Origin: Bacteroidota bacterium
Lineage (GTDB): Bacteria > Bacteroidota > Bacteroidia > Chitinophagales > Chitinophagaceae
Assembly (NCBI GenBank): GCA_018267725.1
Contig: JAFDXY010000027.1
Span: forward strand, 1 to 64,000
Length of the DNA stretch: 64,000 bases
Direction of reading: 5' to 3'
Below, in pieces: positions 19,367 through 27,388 of this stretch; position 1 is the stretch's first letter, and each line of letters opens with the position of its first letter. The notes under the pieces were generated by a model. That model ran no database searches. It worked only from the letters and a program-made list of their open reading frames with translations, and had not been told where the DNA came from. A program made the position numbers and the translations under genes.

Positions 19367-19445
19367 GTCATTTCGAGGTTCTTGCCGAGAAACCTCGCGA
19401 GTTTACAAGAGATTTCTCACTCCACTTCATTTCGTTTGAAATGAC
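19367..19445. repeat. palindromic intergenic repeat element, full form
   Basis: The 79-bp element is bounded by GTCATTTC (19367-19374) and its reverse complement GAAATGAC (19438-19445). It has an internal GAGGTT...AACCTC stem, and its right arm read on the minus strand (CGAAATGAAGTGGAGTGAGA) is related to the repeat in purL and the one at 38981. This looks like a REP-like or MITE-like family. No coding sequence is needed to explain it here. Confidence 0.8.
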
Positions 19446-19468
19446 AAGGCATTTAAATAAAAATAGCT

Positions 19469-19762
19469 ATGCTAAAAAAAGATGATATAAAAACAGGATT
19501 GCTAATTGGCTTGTTAGCTCCTTTTATTGGAATGTTTGGTTTTTATTTTTTAAAATTTAGAAGATTAACCATTATAGAATTTATGCAATGGTTGGGCATA
19601 CAAAGGTCTTTGCTAACAGCTATGATTAGTTTTTCGCTATTAGCAAATGCCATTGTATTTACCATATATATAAATAAACATATTGATAAAACCGCAAGAG
19701 GTATTTTTATTACTACTATTGTTTGGGTTATTGCTGCATTAATTTTAAAATGGATGTATTAA
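19469..19762 (+). CDS. small unknown membrane protein
   Basis: A 97-residue protein with three hydrophobic segments at about residues 9-27, 46-66 and 76-94 separated by short basic loops. I do not recognise a family. It is convergent with the BlaR1-like gene, two bases between stops, and lies just after the palindromic repeat. Likely an inner-membrane protein. Confidence 0.6.
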   Translation: MLKKDDIKTGLLIGLLAPFIGMFGFYFLKFRRLTIIEFMQWLGIQRSLLTAMISFSLLANAIVFTIYINKHIDKTARGIFITTIVWVIAALILKWMY

Positions 19763-19764
19763 TT

Positions 19765-21870
19765 TTATTCTTCACTTATCTGAAACGTAATACTTTTTTT
19801 TACTATTGAATTTACTTTATGCCCGTTTTGCACAGCAGGTAACCAGTTGGGCGAGTTTTGCATTACACGTATAGCTTCTTCTTTTGTGCCATAACCTGGA
19901 TTGTTTAACGCTTTTACATTACTTACTTCTCCTTTTTCATTTACAGTAAAAGTTAAATTTACTATGTATTTTCCCGGAGGTCCGCCTTTATCAACAGGTA
20001 TATTGGCATTTAAATTCTTTTGCAAAAATTTTTGCCAAGCTTCTTTCCCTCCCGGAAACTCAGCAGCTATTAGTACTGTTGTAAAAACTATATTGGGTTG
20101 CTCATTTTTTGCAACATTATAATTGTTACTGTCAATCTTTTCTAATGTAACATTAGTTAAATATGGCTCTTTATTATTAGGCTTAGTTGTAATTTCTATT
20201 ACACCATTTTTTGCCTTTGCTCCGTATTTCTTTACTGCACTATAACTGTCTTTTAATATAGAAATAGTTTGAATAGAATTGGGAGGCATAGTGTTAAGAA
20301 AATCTTGTAAAACTTCTTTTCCATCAACAATTATTAAAGCATTGTTTAAGTTTAAATTCCCCTTAGTATTAATATAAAATGAATCTGCAACAAATTTTAT
20401 AACTCCGTTATTATCTTTTGCTTTTGTGTATTTATCACGCACAATTTTTGGTGGCGTAAATCTATAGCCAATAATAATTAAAGAATCTTTTCTATATTTT
20501 TCATTATAATATTTTGTAGTAGCTAAGTTTACTTGTACACTATATTTTCTACCAGTTTTTGCTGCACCGTATAATTTGCTTGCATCGTAATGTAAAAAAT
20601 CGGTTGGTTTATAATTAGTAAGAACAGTATTATCTACATGCTTTTCATCAATCCATAAACCATATAAATTTTCATTTTTCCAATTATTTAATTGTTCTTG
20701 TGTTGGTATTTCTTTTTTTATTGGTGGATATTTCATTATAGCAACAGCAAATCTATCTCTTTGTGTTTGGCTCATTTTTTTATACAACGCATACAACTTT
20801 TTGTATTCATCATTATTTCTTTCGTAGGTAGTTATTGTTTTTCCGTTAGGTAAAGTTTTTGTTTTGGCAAGAGCATTTAATTTACTTGAAAACAAATTCA
20901 AATCTTCTGTTGAGAGGCTGTCTGTTGAATTTGGAATATCACTTAAATAAACGTCTTGAACAATAATATCGGTTTTGTTATTTGCCTTTGCTGTAACTTG
21001 TGTATTTCTAAAAGAAAATAATAATACGGTTATAAACAAAACGGGTAATGCAATTATTCTTCTTGCATAAGAAAACTTAGTGTTTTTTGTATTGGTTATC
21101 ATGGCTAATCTTCTTTTTATAGGTGAAAAGAAAAACGGTGTGGTTAATAAAAATTTTTGTTGCGGAAATGCAGCCGCTAAAAGCATTGCAGCTAATGATG
21201 AGGCATCTCCATTCTTTACTACTTTAGTATCGGCAATAAATTCATGAATTATATTCATTTCTTTTTTTGCTAACCAAAAAAACGGGTTACACCATCCTAC
21301 AATTAAAATAATTTGTATTAGAATATTATCTAAACTGTGTTTTTGCTTTACATGTATTAATTCGTGTGCTAATATTTGTTTCCCTTCAGCACTTTGCATA
21401 GCTATTTCATTATTCCAAAAAATATATTTAAAGAAAGAAAAAGGAGTACCCTTTGCATTGGTAAATACTAAATAAATATTTTCCCAATGCTTACAACTGT
21501 TTTGTTTTAGCAAACGATAAATATTTAGCAACGCTTTAATTAAACCAATTAATATAAACACGCAAACCAATATATAAGTTAGTATTACTGCTGTGTTCCA
21601 GTTAAATATTAAACCTTTTACTTTACTTTCTATAACAGCGTTGTTGTTTGCAATGGCTTGTATAAAATAAATTATGGTTGTTGTATTTTCTTTGGGCGGC
21701 AACAAATTAATTTTTAATAAGGGCACAAACCATGGCAATACAAACAATGCCAATAAATAAAACCTATTGTATTGATGAAATTTTTTGTTGCGTAATAACA
21801 GCCAATAATACAGTAACATAATACCGCTACTTATAATTACTTGTATAAAAAAATAGGCAAGGGTTAGCAT
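19765..21870 (-). CDS. BlaR1-type M56 metallopeptidase fused to TonB C-terminal domain
   Basis: A 701-residue membrane protein. Residues 1-310 hold four transmembrane segments and the M56 zinc peptidase: HELIH at 169-173 and HEFIAD at 209-214. In BlaR1 this unit senses a signal and cleaves the BlaI repressor. The periplasmic part has a segment (IIVDGKEVLQDF, SILKDSYSAVKKYG, NGVIEITTK) like the plug motif of SusC-type receptors, and a TonB C-terminal domain at the end (FPGGKEAWQKFL to VKKSITFQI). It follows blaI by 6 bases. The signal is unknown; no beta-lactamase gene is present. Similar M56-TonB fusions are widespread in Bacteroidota. Confidence 0.88.
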   Translation of the reverse strand: MLTLAYFFIQVIISSGIMLLYYWLLLRNKKFHQYNRFYLLALFVLPWFVPLLKINLLPPKENTTTIIYFIQAIANNNAVIESKVKGLIFNWNTAVILTYILVCVFILIGLIKALLNIYRLLKQNSCKHWENIYLVFTNAKGTPFSFFKYIFWNNEIAMQSAEGKQILAHELIHVKQKHSLDNILIQIILIVGWCNPFFWLAKKEMNIIHEFIADTKVVKNGDASSLAAMLLAAAFPQQKFLLTTPFFFSPIKRRLAMITNTKNTKFSYARRIIALPVLFITVLLFSFRNTQVTAKANNKTDIIVQDVYLSDIPNSTDSLSTEDLNLFSSKLNALAKTKTLPNGKTITTYERNNDEYKKLYALYKKMSQTQRDRFAVAIMKYPPIKKEIPTQEQLNNWKNENLYGLWIDEKHVDNTVLTNYKPTDFLHYDASKLYGAAKTGRKYSVQVNLATTKYYNEKYRKDSLIIIGYRFTPPKIVRDKYTKAKDNNGVIKFVADSFYINTKGNLNLNNALIIVDGKEVLQDFLNTMPPNSIQTISILKDSYSAVKKYGAKAKNGVIEITTKPNNKEPYLTNVTLEKIDSNNYNVAKNEQPNIVFTTVLIAAEFPGGKEAWQKFLQKNLNANIPVDKGGPPGKYIVNLTFTVNEKGEVSNVKALNNPGYGTKEEAIRVMQNSPNWLPAVQNGHKVNSIVKKSITFQISEE

Positions 21871-21876
21871 AACAAA

Positions 21877-22236
21877 TTATTTTTTGGTTTTTAATTGTTG
21901 TAACAGCAATTCAATATCTTTTACTTTCAGTTTCTTTTTATCAACCATAAAAGAAACAACATCTGCAAACGATCCTTCAAAATAATTTTCAACCAAATTG
22001 CTTATGCTGCTGGCAGAATATTCTTCTTTACTTATATGCGGATAATATTCGTGTATTCTGCCATGTGCTATTATGCCTACAAAACCTTTTTCAACTAAAA
22101 TTTTTAAAACAGTTGCAACAGTGTTAGTGTGTGGTTTTGGTTCGGGTTGGTCTTCAACAATTTCTTTTAAATATGCTTTTTCTAGTTTCCAAAGTGTTTG
22201 CATTATTTGCTCTTCGGCACGGGTAAGTGGTTTCAT
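21877..22236 (-). CDS. blaI: BlaI/MecI/CopY-family repressor
   Basis: A 119-residue winged-helix repressor: LTRAEEQIMQTLWKLEKAYL, then the recognition helix region HTNTVATVLKILVEKGFVG, the wing GRIHEYYPHISKEEY, and a C-terminal dimerisation helix. Family members bind palindromic operators and are inactivated by the partner M56 protease, here the next gene. Two matching palindromes lie upstream at 22264-22299. Targets beyond its own operon are unknown. Confidence 0.9.
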   Translation of the reverse strand: MKPLTRAEEQIMQTLWKLEKAYLKEIVEDQPEPKPHTNTVATVLKILVEKGFVGIIAHGRIHEYYPHISKEEYSASSISNLVENYFEGSFADVVSFMVDKKKLKVKDIELLLQQLKTKK

Positions 22237-22255
22237 AATTTGATGTTTGTAATTG

Positions 22256-22285
22256 CAATATAAAACTAATATTTTAGTTAAACAA
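22256..22285 (-). promoter_or_regulatory. candidate promoter of the blaI-blaR operon
   Basis: On the minus strand TTG (22283-22285 as CAA) and TATATTG (22256-22262 as CAATATA) are 20 bases apart. The -7 element is one base shorter than TAnnTTTG. Operator 1 sits inside the spacer, where a bound repressor would block polymerase. Confidence 0.4.
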
Positions 22286-22299
22286 CTATTTTTTTAGTT
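22264..22299. promoter_or_regulatory. tandem BlaI-type operators
   Basis: AACTAATATTTTAGTT (22264-22279) is a perfect 6-4-6 inverted repeat. AACTATTTTTTTAGTT (22284-22299) repeats it with one mismatched pair, exactly 20 bp further on, two helical turns. A weaker relative, AACTAAAGGCTTAACT, is at 22335-22350 near lpxB. The size and spacing suit dimers of a BlaI-family repressor. Confidence 0.55.
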
Positions 22300-22385
22300 T
22301 TTTTTGAAAAATGAAAATTGCCTTAAAATTTTTTAACTAAAGGCTTAACTGTATTTTGCAGCATCATTCATCCTACTTTTAAATA

Positions 22386-23525
22386 ATGAAGTATTATATT
22401 ATTTCGGGAGAGGCAAGCGGAGATTTGCATGGCAGCAATTTAATAAAACAATTGTTGTTGTTAGATGCTAATGCAAATGTGCATTGTTGGGGTGGAGATT
22501 TAATGCAAGCTGCCGGAGCCAAATTAATAAAGCATTATAAAGAATTAGCTTTTATGGGCTTTGCCGAAGTAGTAAAAAATTTACCTACTATTTTTAGAAA
22601 CATAAAATTTTGTAAACAAGATATTACAAATTTTAAACCCGATGTTTTGGTGTTAATTGATTATCCGGGTTTTAACTTACGCATTGCAGAATGGGCAAAA
22701 CAACAAGGTTATAAAGTAGTGTATTATATTTCGCCACAAGTTTGGGCATGGAAAGAAAACAGAGTTAAAAAAATGAAATTATGTATTGATAAAATGCTTT
22801 GTATTCTTCCTTTTGAAAAAAATTATTATCAAACAAAATGGAATTGGAATGTTGAATATGTTGGACATCCGTTGGTGGAAGTAATTGAAGAGCATAAAAA
22901 AACAGAAGGTAGAATAAAGGAGATAGGAGATAGGAGTTTGTTATCAGCTTACAATAAAAAAATAATTGCTTTACTTCCGGGCAGCCGCAAACAAGAAATT
23001 ACAAAAAAATTGCCCATAATGTTGGAAGTATCTAAAACATTTCCTAATTATCAATTTGTTGTAGCACAAGCTCCAGGGCAAGATGATGATTTTTATAAAC
23101 CCTTCCTTCAACCTTACAATAATGTTTCTACCATAAAAAATAACACCTATCAATTGTTAATGCAAAGTACGGCAGCATTGGTAACCAGCGGAACCGCTAC
23201 TTTAGAAACTGCTTTGTTTGCAGTACCCGAAGTGGTTTGTTATAAAGGCAGCAATATTAGTTATCAAATTGCAAAACGGTTAATTAAAATAAAATATATA
23301 TCGTTAGTTAATTTAATTATGGATAAGTTGGTGGTGAAAGAATTAATTCAAAACGAATTAACGGTTGCTAATATTACAAAAGAGTTAAGTGCGTTGTTGA
23401 ACAACACCATAAAACAGCAACAATTACAAAATGATTATACAGATTTAAAAAATTTACTTTCTTCCGGCGGAAATGCTTCAGCAAAAGCAGCAGCTATTAT
23501 TTACAATTTTACAAAATGCAATTAA
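22386..23525 (+). CDS. lpxB: lipid-A-disaccharide synthase
   Basis: LpxB joins UDP-2,3-diacylglucosamine and lipid X to form the lipid A disaccharide. Motifs seen are ISGEASGDLHGSNLI (residues 5-19), FVVYYISPQVWAWKENRVKK-like text at about 113-131, GHPLVE near 160, LLPGSRKQEI near 198 and SGTATLETALF near 271, all typical of this GT19 enzyme. Between GHPLVE and LLPGSRKQEI is an insert encoded by a short oligomeric repeat (22903-22944). The length of 379 is normal. Confidence 0.95.
   Translation: MKYYIISGEASGDLHGSNLIKQLLLLDANANVHCWGGDLMQAAGAKLIKHYKELAFMGFAEVVKNLPTIFRNIKFCKQDITNFKPDVLVLIDYPGFNLRIAEWAKQQGYKVVYYISPQVWAWKENRVKKMKLCIDKMLCILPFEKNYYQTKWNWNVEYVGHPLVEVIEEHKKTEGRIKEIGDRSLLSAYNKKIIALLPGSRKQEITKKLPIMLEVSKTFPNYQFVVAQAPGQDDDFYKPFLQPYNNVSTIKNNTYQLLMQSTAALVTSGTATLETALFAVPEVVCYKGSNISYQIAKRLIKIKYISLVNLIMDKLVVKELIQNELTVANITKELSALLNNTIKQQQLQNDYTDLKNLLSSGGNASAKAAAIIYNFTKCN
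22903..22944 (+). repeat. short oligomer repeat in frame in lpxB
   Basis: GGAGATAGGAGATAGGAG, a 7-base unit repeated, encodes KEIGDRSLL in a variable loop between two conserved LpxB motifs. Similar short iterated units occur elsewhere in the window, between genes and inside murB and aroA. Confidence 0.5.
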
Positions 23526-23704
23526 TGTTTTCTAATCATTGGTAAAATAACCAATCTAAAAAGCATAACCAGTAACGCAATTATAAACATGAATAAAGAA
23601 ATTCTATTCATACCATGCATATACTTAACCCATTTGGTATAAGGTTTATTGGGGTCTGGTTTTTTAATGTATAAATATTCTGCAATTTGTCTCCAAATTC
23701 CCAT
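23522..23704 (-). CDS. small single-pass membrane protein
   Basis: The ATG at 23704 gives 60 residues: a soluble start GIWRQIAEYLYIKKPDPNKP, then KWVKYMHGMNRISL, a hydrophobic segment (about residues 36-55) and a basic end RKH. A longer reading from 23815 would overlap the etfB promoter and looks non-coding. Similar small proteins occur across Bacteroidota but I know of no function. The 3' end overlaps lpxB by 4 bases, convergent. Confidence 0.65.
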   Translation of the reverse strand: MGIWRQIAEYLYIKKPDPNKPYTKWVKYMHGMNRISLFMFIIALLVMLFRLVILPMIRKH

Positions 23705-23766
23705 AAAATAAATTTGTGTAAAACTACGGTACAAATTTGCTGTGTACAGAAAAAAATTCTGTAAAC

Positions 23767-23796
23767 TTTGCCACTTCAAAAACAAACCTATATTTG
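23767..23796 (+). promoter_or_regulatory. promoter of etfB
   Basis: TTTG (23767-23770) and TATATTTG (23789-23796), 18 bases apart, match the Bacteroidota promoter pattern. The leader to the ATG at 23850 is about 50 bases and starts with TAGTTG/CAACTA (23801-23818), a small 6-bp hairpin. Confidence 0.65.
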
Positions 23797-23849
23797 CAAA
23801 TAGTTGTTTATGCAACTAATTTAAAAAGATTGATTAAAAATTTATACAG

Positions 23850-24593
23850 ATGAAAATTTTAGTTTGTATTAGCAAAACACCCGATACTACTTCAAAAATT
23901 GCTTTTAAAGATGGCAATACAAAGTTTGAAGATGCAGGTGTACAATGGATTATTAATCCATACGATGAATGGTACTCGTTAGTAAGAGCCATTGAATTAA
24001 AAGAAAAAGATGCTTCAACCATTATTCACTTAGTAACCGTTGGTGGTGCAGATTGCGATCCTGTAATTCGTAAAGCATTGGCTTTGGGTGGAGACGAAGC
24101 CATTCGTGTAAATACAGATAGTAGCGATAGTTTTTACATCGCTGCACAAATAGCAGAGATTGCTAAACAAGGTAATTATGATTTAGTTTTTACAGGAAAA
24201 GAAACCATAGACTATAACGGTTCTTCAGTTGGTGCAATGGTAGCCGAATTAATTGATGCTCCTTACATTTCATTAGCAACCAAATTTGAATTAAACGGAA
24301 CAACAGCTATTGTAAATCGTGAAATAGAAGGCGGAGAAGAAGTGAACGAAGTTGCATTACCGGTTGTAGTAAGTTGCCAAAAAGGTGTAGCAGAGCAACG
24401 CATACCAAACATGCGTGGTATAATGGCTGCACGCACCAAACCTTTAAAAGTGGTAGAACCTACCGTGGTTGATACACTTACAAACATTGTTAGTTTTGAA
24501 TTGCCACCAGCAAAAGCAGGCGTAAAATTAGTGCCGGCAGATAATGTGGCAGAGTTGGTACGTTTATTACACGAAGAAGCAAAAGCTATATAA
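23850..24593 (+). CDS. etfB: electron transfer flavoprotein, beta subunit
   Basis: EtfB forms with EtfA a heterodimer that carries electrons from acyl-CoA dehydrogenases. The 247-residue sequence has the family opening KILVCISKTPDT, the AMP-binding block VFTGKETIDYNGSSVGAMVAE near residues 115-133 (shown abbreviated), and the signature VALPVVVSCQKGVAEQRIPN followed by RGIMAARTKPL. etfA follows after a 169-bp gap holding a repeat. Confidence 0.95.
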   Translation: MKILVCISKTPDTTSKIAFKDGNTKFEDAGVQWIINPYDEWYSLVRAIELKEKDASTIIHLVTVGGADCDPVIRKALALGGDEAIRVNTDSSDSFYIAAQIAEIAKQGNYDLVFTGKETIDYNGSSVGAMVAELIDAPYISLATKFELNGTTAIVNREIEGGEEVNEVALPVVVSCQKGVAEQRIPNMRGIMAARTKPLKVVEPTVVDTLTNIVSFELPPAKAGVKLVPADNVAELVRLLHEEAKAI

Positions 24594-24596
24594 CAG

Positions 24597-24693
24597 TTAA
24601 GTGTGCAAATAAATATGCAAACAATAAATTTTATTAATCAAACTTTATTTCACTATTTAGCTTCGTTGCGTCGCACACTTGTATGTTCAGTTC
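24597..24693. repeat. dispersed repeat between etfB and etfA, inverted copy
   Basis: AAGTGTGC near 24599 and GCACACTT at 24673-24680 bound a palindromic stretch. The right part (24652-24693), read on the minus strand, contains ACAAGTGTGCGACGCAAC followed by GAAG and TAAATAG, and matches 39081-39119 almost base for base. It separates two genes usually transcribed together. Confidence 0.75.
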
Positions 24694-24762
24694 TTTATTC
24701 AACAAAATATTTGCAGAAAGCATTTACAAATCTGCACATTCAAAAATTTTCAAATTAATATT

Positions 24763-25728
24763 ATGTCAGTTTTAATATTTATAGATCAATCAGAAGGCCA
24801 TATAAAAAAATCTTCATTAGAAGTTATTACTTACGGTGTTGCTGTAGCAAAGCAATTAAATGTTTCGGCAGAAGGTATTGTGTTAGGAACAGTTGCTAAT
24901 GATGCTTTAATACAATTAGGAAAATATGGTGTTCAAAAAATTTACCATATAGCTAACGAAAAATTAAATCATGTTGATGCACAATTGTATGCAAAACAAA
25001 TTGCCGATACTGCAACCGCAAATAATTCTTCCGTAATTATTATTTCTCAAAACCAAACAGGTAAAGCAATTGCAGGAAGAGTAGCTGCAAAATTAAAAGC
25101 CGGTTTAGTAGCAGGTGCTATTGCATTGCCCGATACTACTAATGGTTTTGTTGTAAAAAAATCTGTATTTAGTGGTAAAGCATTTGCTAATGTAAATATT
25201 ACATCTGCCATAAAAGTAATTTCATTAAACCCTAATAGTTTTCATATAAAACAAACAGAAGGAACTGCAGAAATTGTTACCGTTAATGCAAATGTTGCAG
25301 AGCCTAAAGTAAAAGTTACGGCTGTTAATAAAGTAAGCGGAGAAGTACCTTTAACCGAAGCAGAAATTGTAGTAAGCGGGGGGCGTGGTTTAAAAGGCCC
25401 AGAAAATTGGGGAATGTTAGAAGAGCTTGCAAAAACATTACATGCAGCTACTGCTTGCAGTAGGCCGGTTGCAGATGCACATTGGAGGCCACATCACGAG
25501 CATGTTGGCCAAACAGGAATACAAGTTGCTCCTAATTTATATATTGCCATTGGCATTAGTGGTGCTATACAACATTTAGCAGGTGTAAACAGAAGTAAAG
25601 TAATTGTAGTTATTAATAAAGATCCTGAAGCACCATTTTTTAAAGCAGCCGATTACGGTATTGTAGGAGATGCTTTTGAAGTTGTACCAAAGCTTACCGA
25701 AGAAATTAAGAAATTGAAAACTGCTTAA
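24763..25728 (+). CDS. etfA: electron transfer flavoprotein, alpha subunit
   Basis: I choose the ATG at 24763 (321 residues), where SVLIFIDQSEGHIKKSSLE gives the normal EtfA start. A longer reading from 24679 begins inside a dispersed repeat. The N-terminal domain is followed by the FAD-binding C-terminal domain with VSGGRGLKGPENW, a variant of the SRPVADAHWRPHHEHVGQTG region, and APNLYIAIGISGAIQHLAG. It partners EtfB. A terminator follows at 25742. Confidence 0.95.
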   Translation: MSVLIFIDQSEGHIKKSSLEVITYGVAVAKQLNVSAEGIVLGTVANDALIQLGKYGVQKIYHIANEKLNHVDAQLYAKQIADTATANNSSVIIISQNQTGKAIAGRVAAKLKAGLVAGAIALPDTTNGFVVKKSVFSGKAFANVNITSAIKVISLNPNSFHIKQTEGTAEIVTVNANVAEPKVKVTAVNKVSGEVPLTEAEIVVSGGRGLKGPENWGMLEELAKTLHAATACSRPVADAHWRPHHEHVGQTGIQVAPNLYIAIGISGAIQHLAGVNRSKVIVVINKDPEAPFFKAADYGIVGDAFEVVPKLTEEIKKLKTA

Positions 25729-25741
25729 TTCAATAAAATAT

Positions 25742-25771
25742 AATCCCATTCTAATTGAGTGGGATTTTTTT
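25742..25771 (+). terminator. intrinsic terminator of etfA
   Basis: AATCCCATTC (25742-25751) pairs with GAGTGGGATT (25757-25766), ten pairs with one GT, around a 5-base loop, then a run of T. Confidence 0.85.
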
Positions 25772-25867
25772 ATTTTATATAACATCCTGTTATAAAACAA
25801 TTCATCCTTATAAAAATTATCGGTAAACACATTCTTTTAAAACAATATTTTGTGTAAGAATTTAATT

Positions 25868-25875
25868 TACTTTCG
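25868..25875 (+). promoter_or_regulatory. candidate -7 element of the DUF151 gene
   Basis: TACTTTCG differs from TAnnTTTG at one base and ends 8 bases before the ATG at 25884. A TTTG occurs at 25849-25852, but the 15-base spacing is short. If real, the transcript is almost leaderless. Confidence 0.3.
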
Positions 25876-25883
25876 TAACAAGT

Positions 25884-26471
25884 ATGAAGAAGATTGAATT
25901 GGAAATTGTAGCCCTTTCGCATAGTATTACACAAACACATTCGTATGCCGTAGTATTGGGCGAAGTAAATGGGTTACGCCGCTTACCAATTGTTATTGGC
26001 GGCTTTGAAGCACAGGCCATTGCTGTTGCTTTAGAAAGAATGCAACCCAGCAGGCCACTTACACACGATTTAATGAAAAATTTTATGAACGCCTTTGGCG
26101 TTGAATTGCAAGAAATAATTATTAACGATTTACAAGAAGGAATTTTTTATTCGAAATTGGTTTGCTATAATGAACATGATACAATTGAAATTGACAGCAG
26201 AACCAGCGATGCTATAGCATTAGCAGTACGTTTTGGTTGCCCCATTTATACTTTTGAAAACATTTTAGAAAATGCGGGAATTTTAATGGATGAAAATGAA
26301 AACGCTAAAAAGAAAAAATCGCAAACGGTTGCTGTGGCTAACAATGCAGATAGTGATGAGTTACACAAACTCAGTTTAGAAGAACTGCAAAATTTGCTTA
26401 ATGAAGTTTTAGAAAATGAAGATTATATAAAAGCCATTGCCATTAGAGATGAAATTAATAAACGCAAATAA
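25884..26471 (+). CDS. bifunctional nuclease family (DUF151) protein with UVR motif
   Basis: A 195-residue protein. Residues 1-135 form the DUF151 domain (RRLPIVIGGFEAQAIAVALE, then RPLTHDLMKNFMNAFGVELQ and ISDAIALAVRFGCPIYTFE-like text with SRTSDAIALAVRFGCPIY). The C-terminal 40 residues contain a UvrB/UvrC-type motif (LSLEELQNLLNEVLENEDYI, KAIAIRDEINKRK). DUF151 proteins from plants have nuclease activity; the bacterial role is not settled. Confidence 0.88.
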   Translation: MKKIELEIVALSHSITQTHSYAVVLGEVNGLRRLPIVIGGFEAQAIAVALERMQPSRPLTHDLMKNFMNAFGVELQEIIINDLQEGIFYSKLVCYNEHDTIEIDSRTSDAIALAVRFGCPIYTFENILENAGILMDENENAKKKKSQTVAVANNADSDELHKLSLEELQNLLNEVLENEDYIKAIAIRDEINKRK

Positions 26472-26557
26472 TTGAATTTTGATTTATAGGATTATTTAAT
26501 TTTTTAATGATTTTATTTTTAACACATCATCTTCTTAATCCTTAAATCTTTTTAATC

Positions 26558-27379
26558 ATGATTGTTTTTCCCAACTGCAAAATTAATCTCGGACTAAATA
26601 TTATTCGCAAACGTGAAGATGGGTATCATGATTTAGAAACTTTTTTTTATCCACTTAATCTTTGTGATGCTGTTGAAATTATACAAACTAACGATAGTAA
26701 TAATATTAGCTACACATCAACCGGTTTAGCAATTGCAGGAAATGAGCAAAACAATCTTTGCATAAAAGCATATCAACTTCTTAAAAAAGATTTTCCGTTA
26801 TTACCTTCAATTAAAATGCACTTGCATAAAAATATTCCTATGGGTGCAGGTTTAGGCGGCGGAAGTGCAGACGGGGCTTTTGTTTTAAAGCTGTTGAATC
26901 AAAAATTTAATCTTCAATTATCACAACAACAATTAGTAAATTATGCTTTACAGTTAGGAAGCGATTGCCCTTTTTTTATTATTAATAAACCTTGTTTCGC
27001 TACTTCAAGAGGAGAAAAAATGAATGAGATAAATATTAATTTATCTGCATATAAACTTTTATTGGTAAACCCTCAGATACATATTTCAACAAGTTGGGCA
27101 TTTGCAAATATTCAACCTACTATTCCTTCTAAATCTATTCAACAAATAATTACACAACCTATTCACACATGGAAAAATGAATTGGTTAATGATTTCGAAA
27201 AACCTGTTTTTCAACAACACACTTCTATTTATTCTATAAAAAATGAAATGTATAAAATGGGTGCTTTGTATGCAGCAATGAGTGGCAGCGGAAGTACAAT
27301 TTTCGGTATTTTTGAAAAAGAAAAAAAGTTATCTTATTCGTTTCCGGAAAATTATTTTGTTCAAGAAATTGCAGTTTAA
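26558..27379 (+). CDS. ispE: 4-diphosphocytidyl-2-C-methyl-D-erythritol kinase
   Basis: IspE phosphorylates CDP-methylerythritol in the non-mevalonate isoprenoid pathway. It is a GHMP kinase of 273 residues: PNCKINLGLNI at 5-15 with the catalytic Lys8, the ATP-binding loop MGAGLGGGSAD at 95-105 with Asp105, and MSGSGSTIFGIF near residues 245-256. It is the first of a tight plus-strand run with plsC, priA and murB (gaps of 9, 35 and 34 bases). Confidence 0.95.
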   Translation: MIVFPNCKINLGLNIIRKREDGYHDLETFFYPLNLCDAVEIIQTNDSNNISYTSTGLAIAGNEQNNLCIKAYQLLKKDFPLLPSIKMHLHKNIPMGAGLGGGSADGAFVLKLLNQKFNLQLSQQQLVNYALQLGSDCPFFIINKPCFATSRGEKMNEININLSAYKLLLVNPQIHISTSWAFANIQPTIPSKSIQQIITQPIHTWKNELVNDFEKPVFQQHTSIYSIKNEMYKMGALYAAMSGSGSTIFGIFEKEKKLSYSFPENYFVQEIAV

Positions 27380-27388
27380 CTATAAACA

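Noticed and set aside
23801..23818. TAGTTG/CAACTA hairpin in the etfB leader, considered as a riboswitch part
   Set aside because: A 6-bp stem alone is too little, and no known riboswitch core is present.
24679..24762. Upstream extension of EtfA from 24679
   Set aside because: It begins inside a dispersed repeat and precedes the normal EtfA N-terminus.
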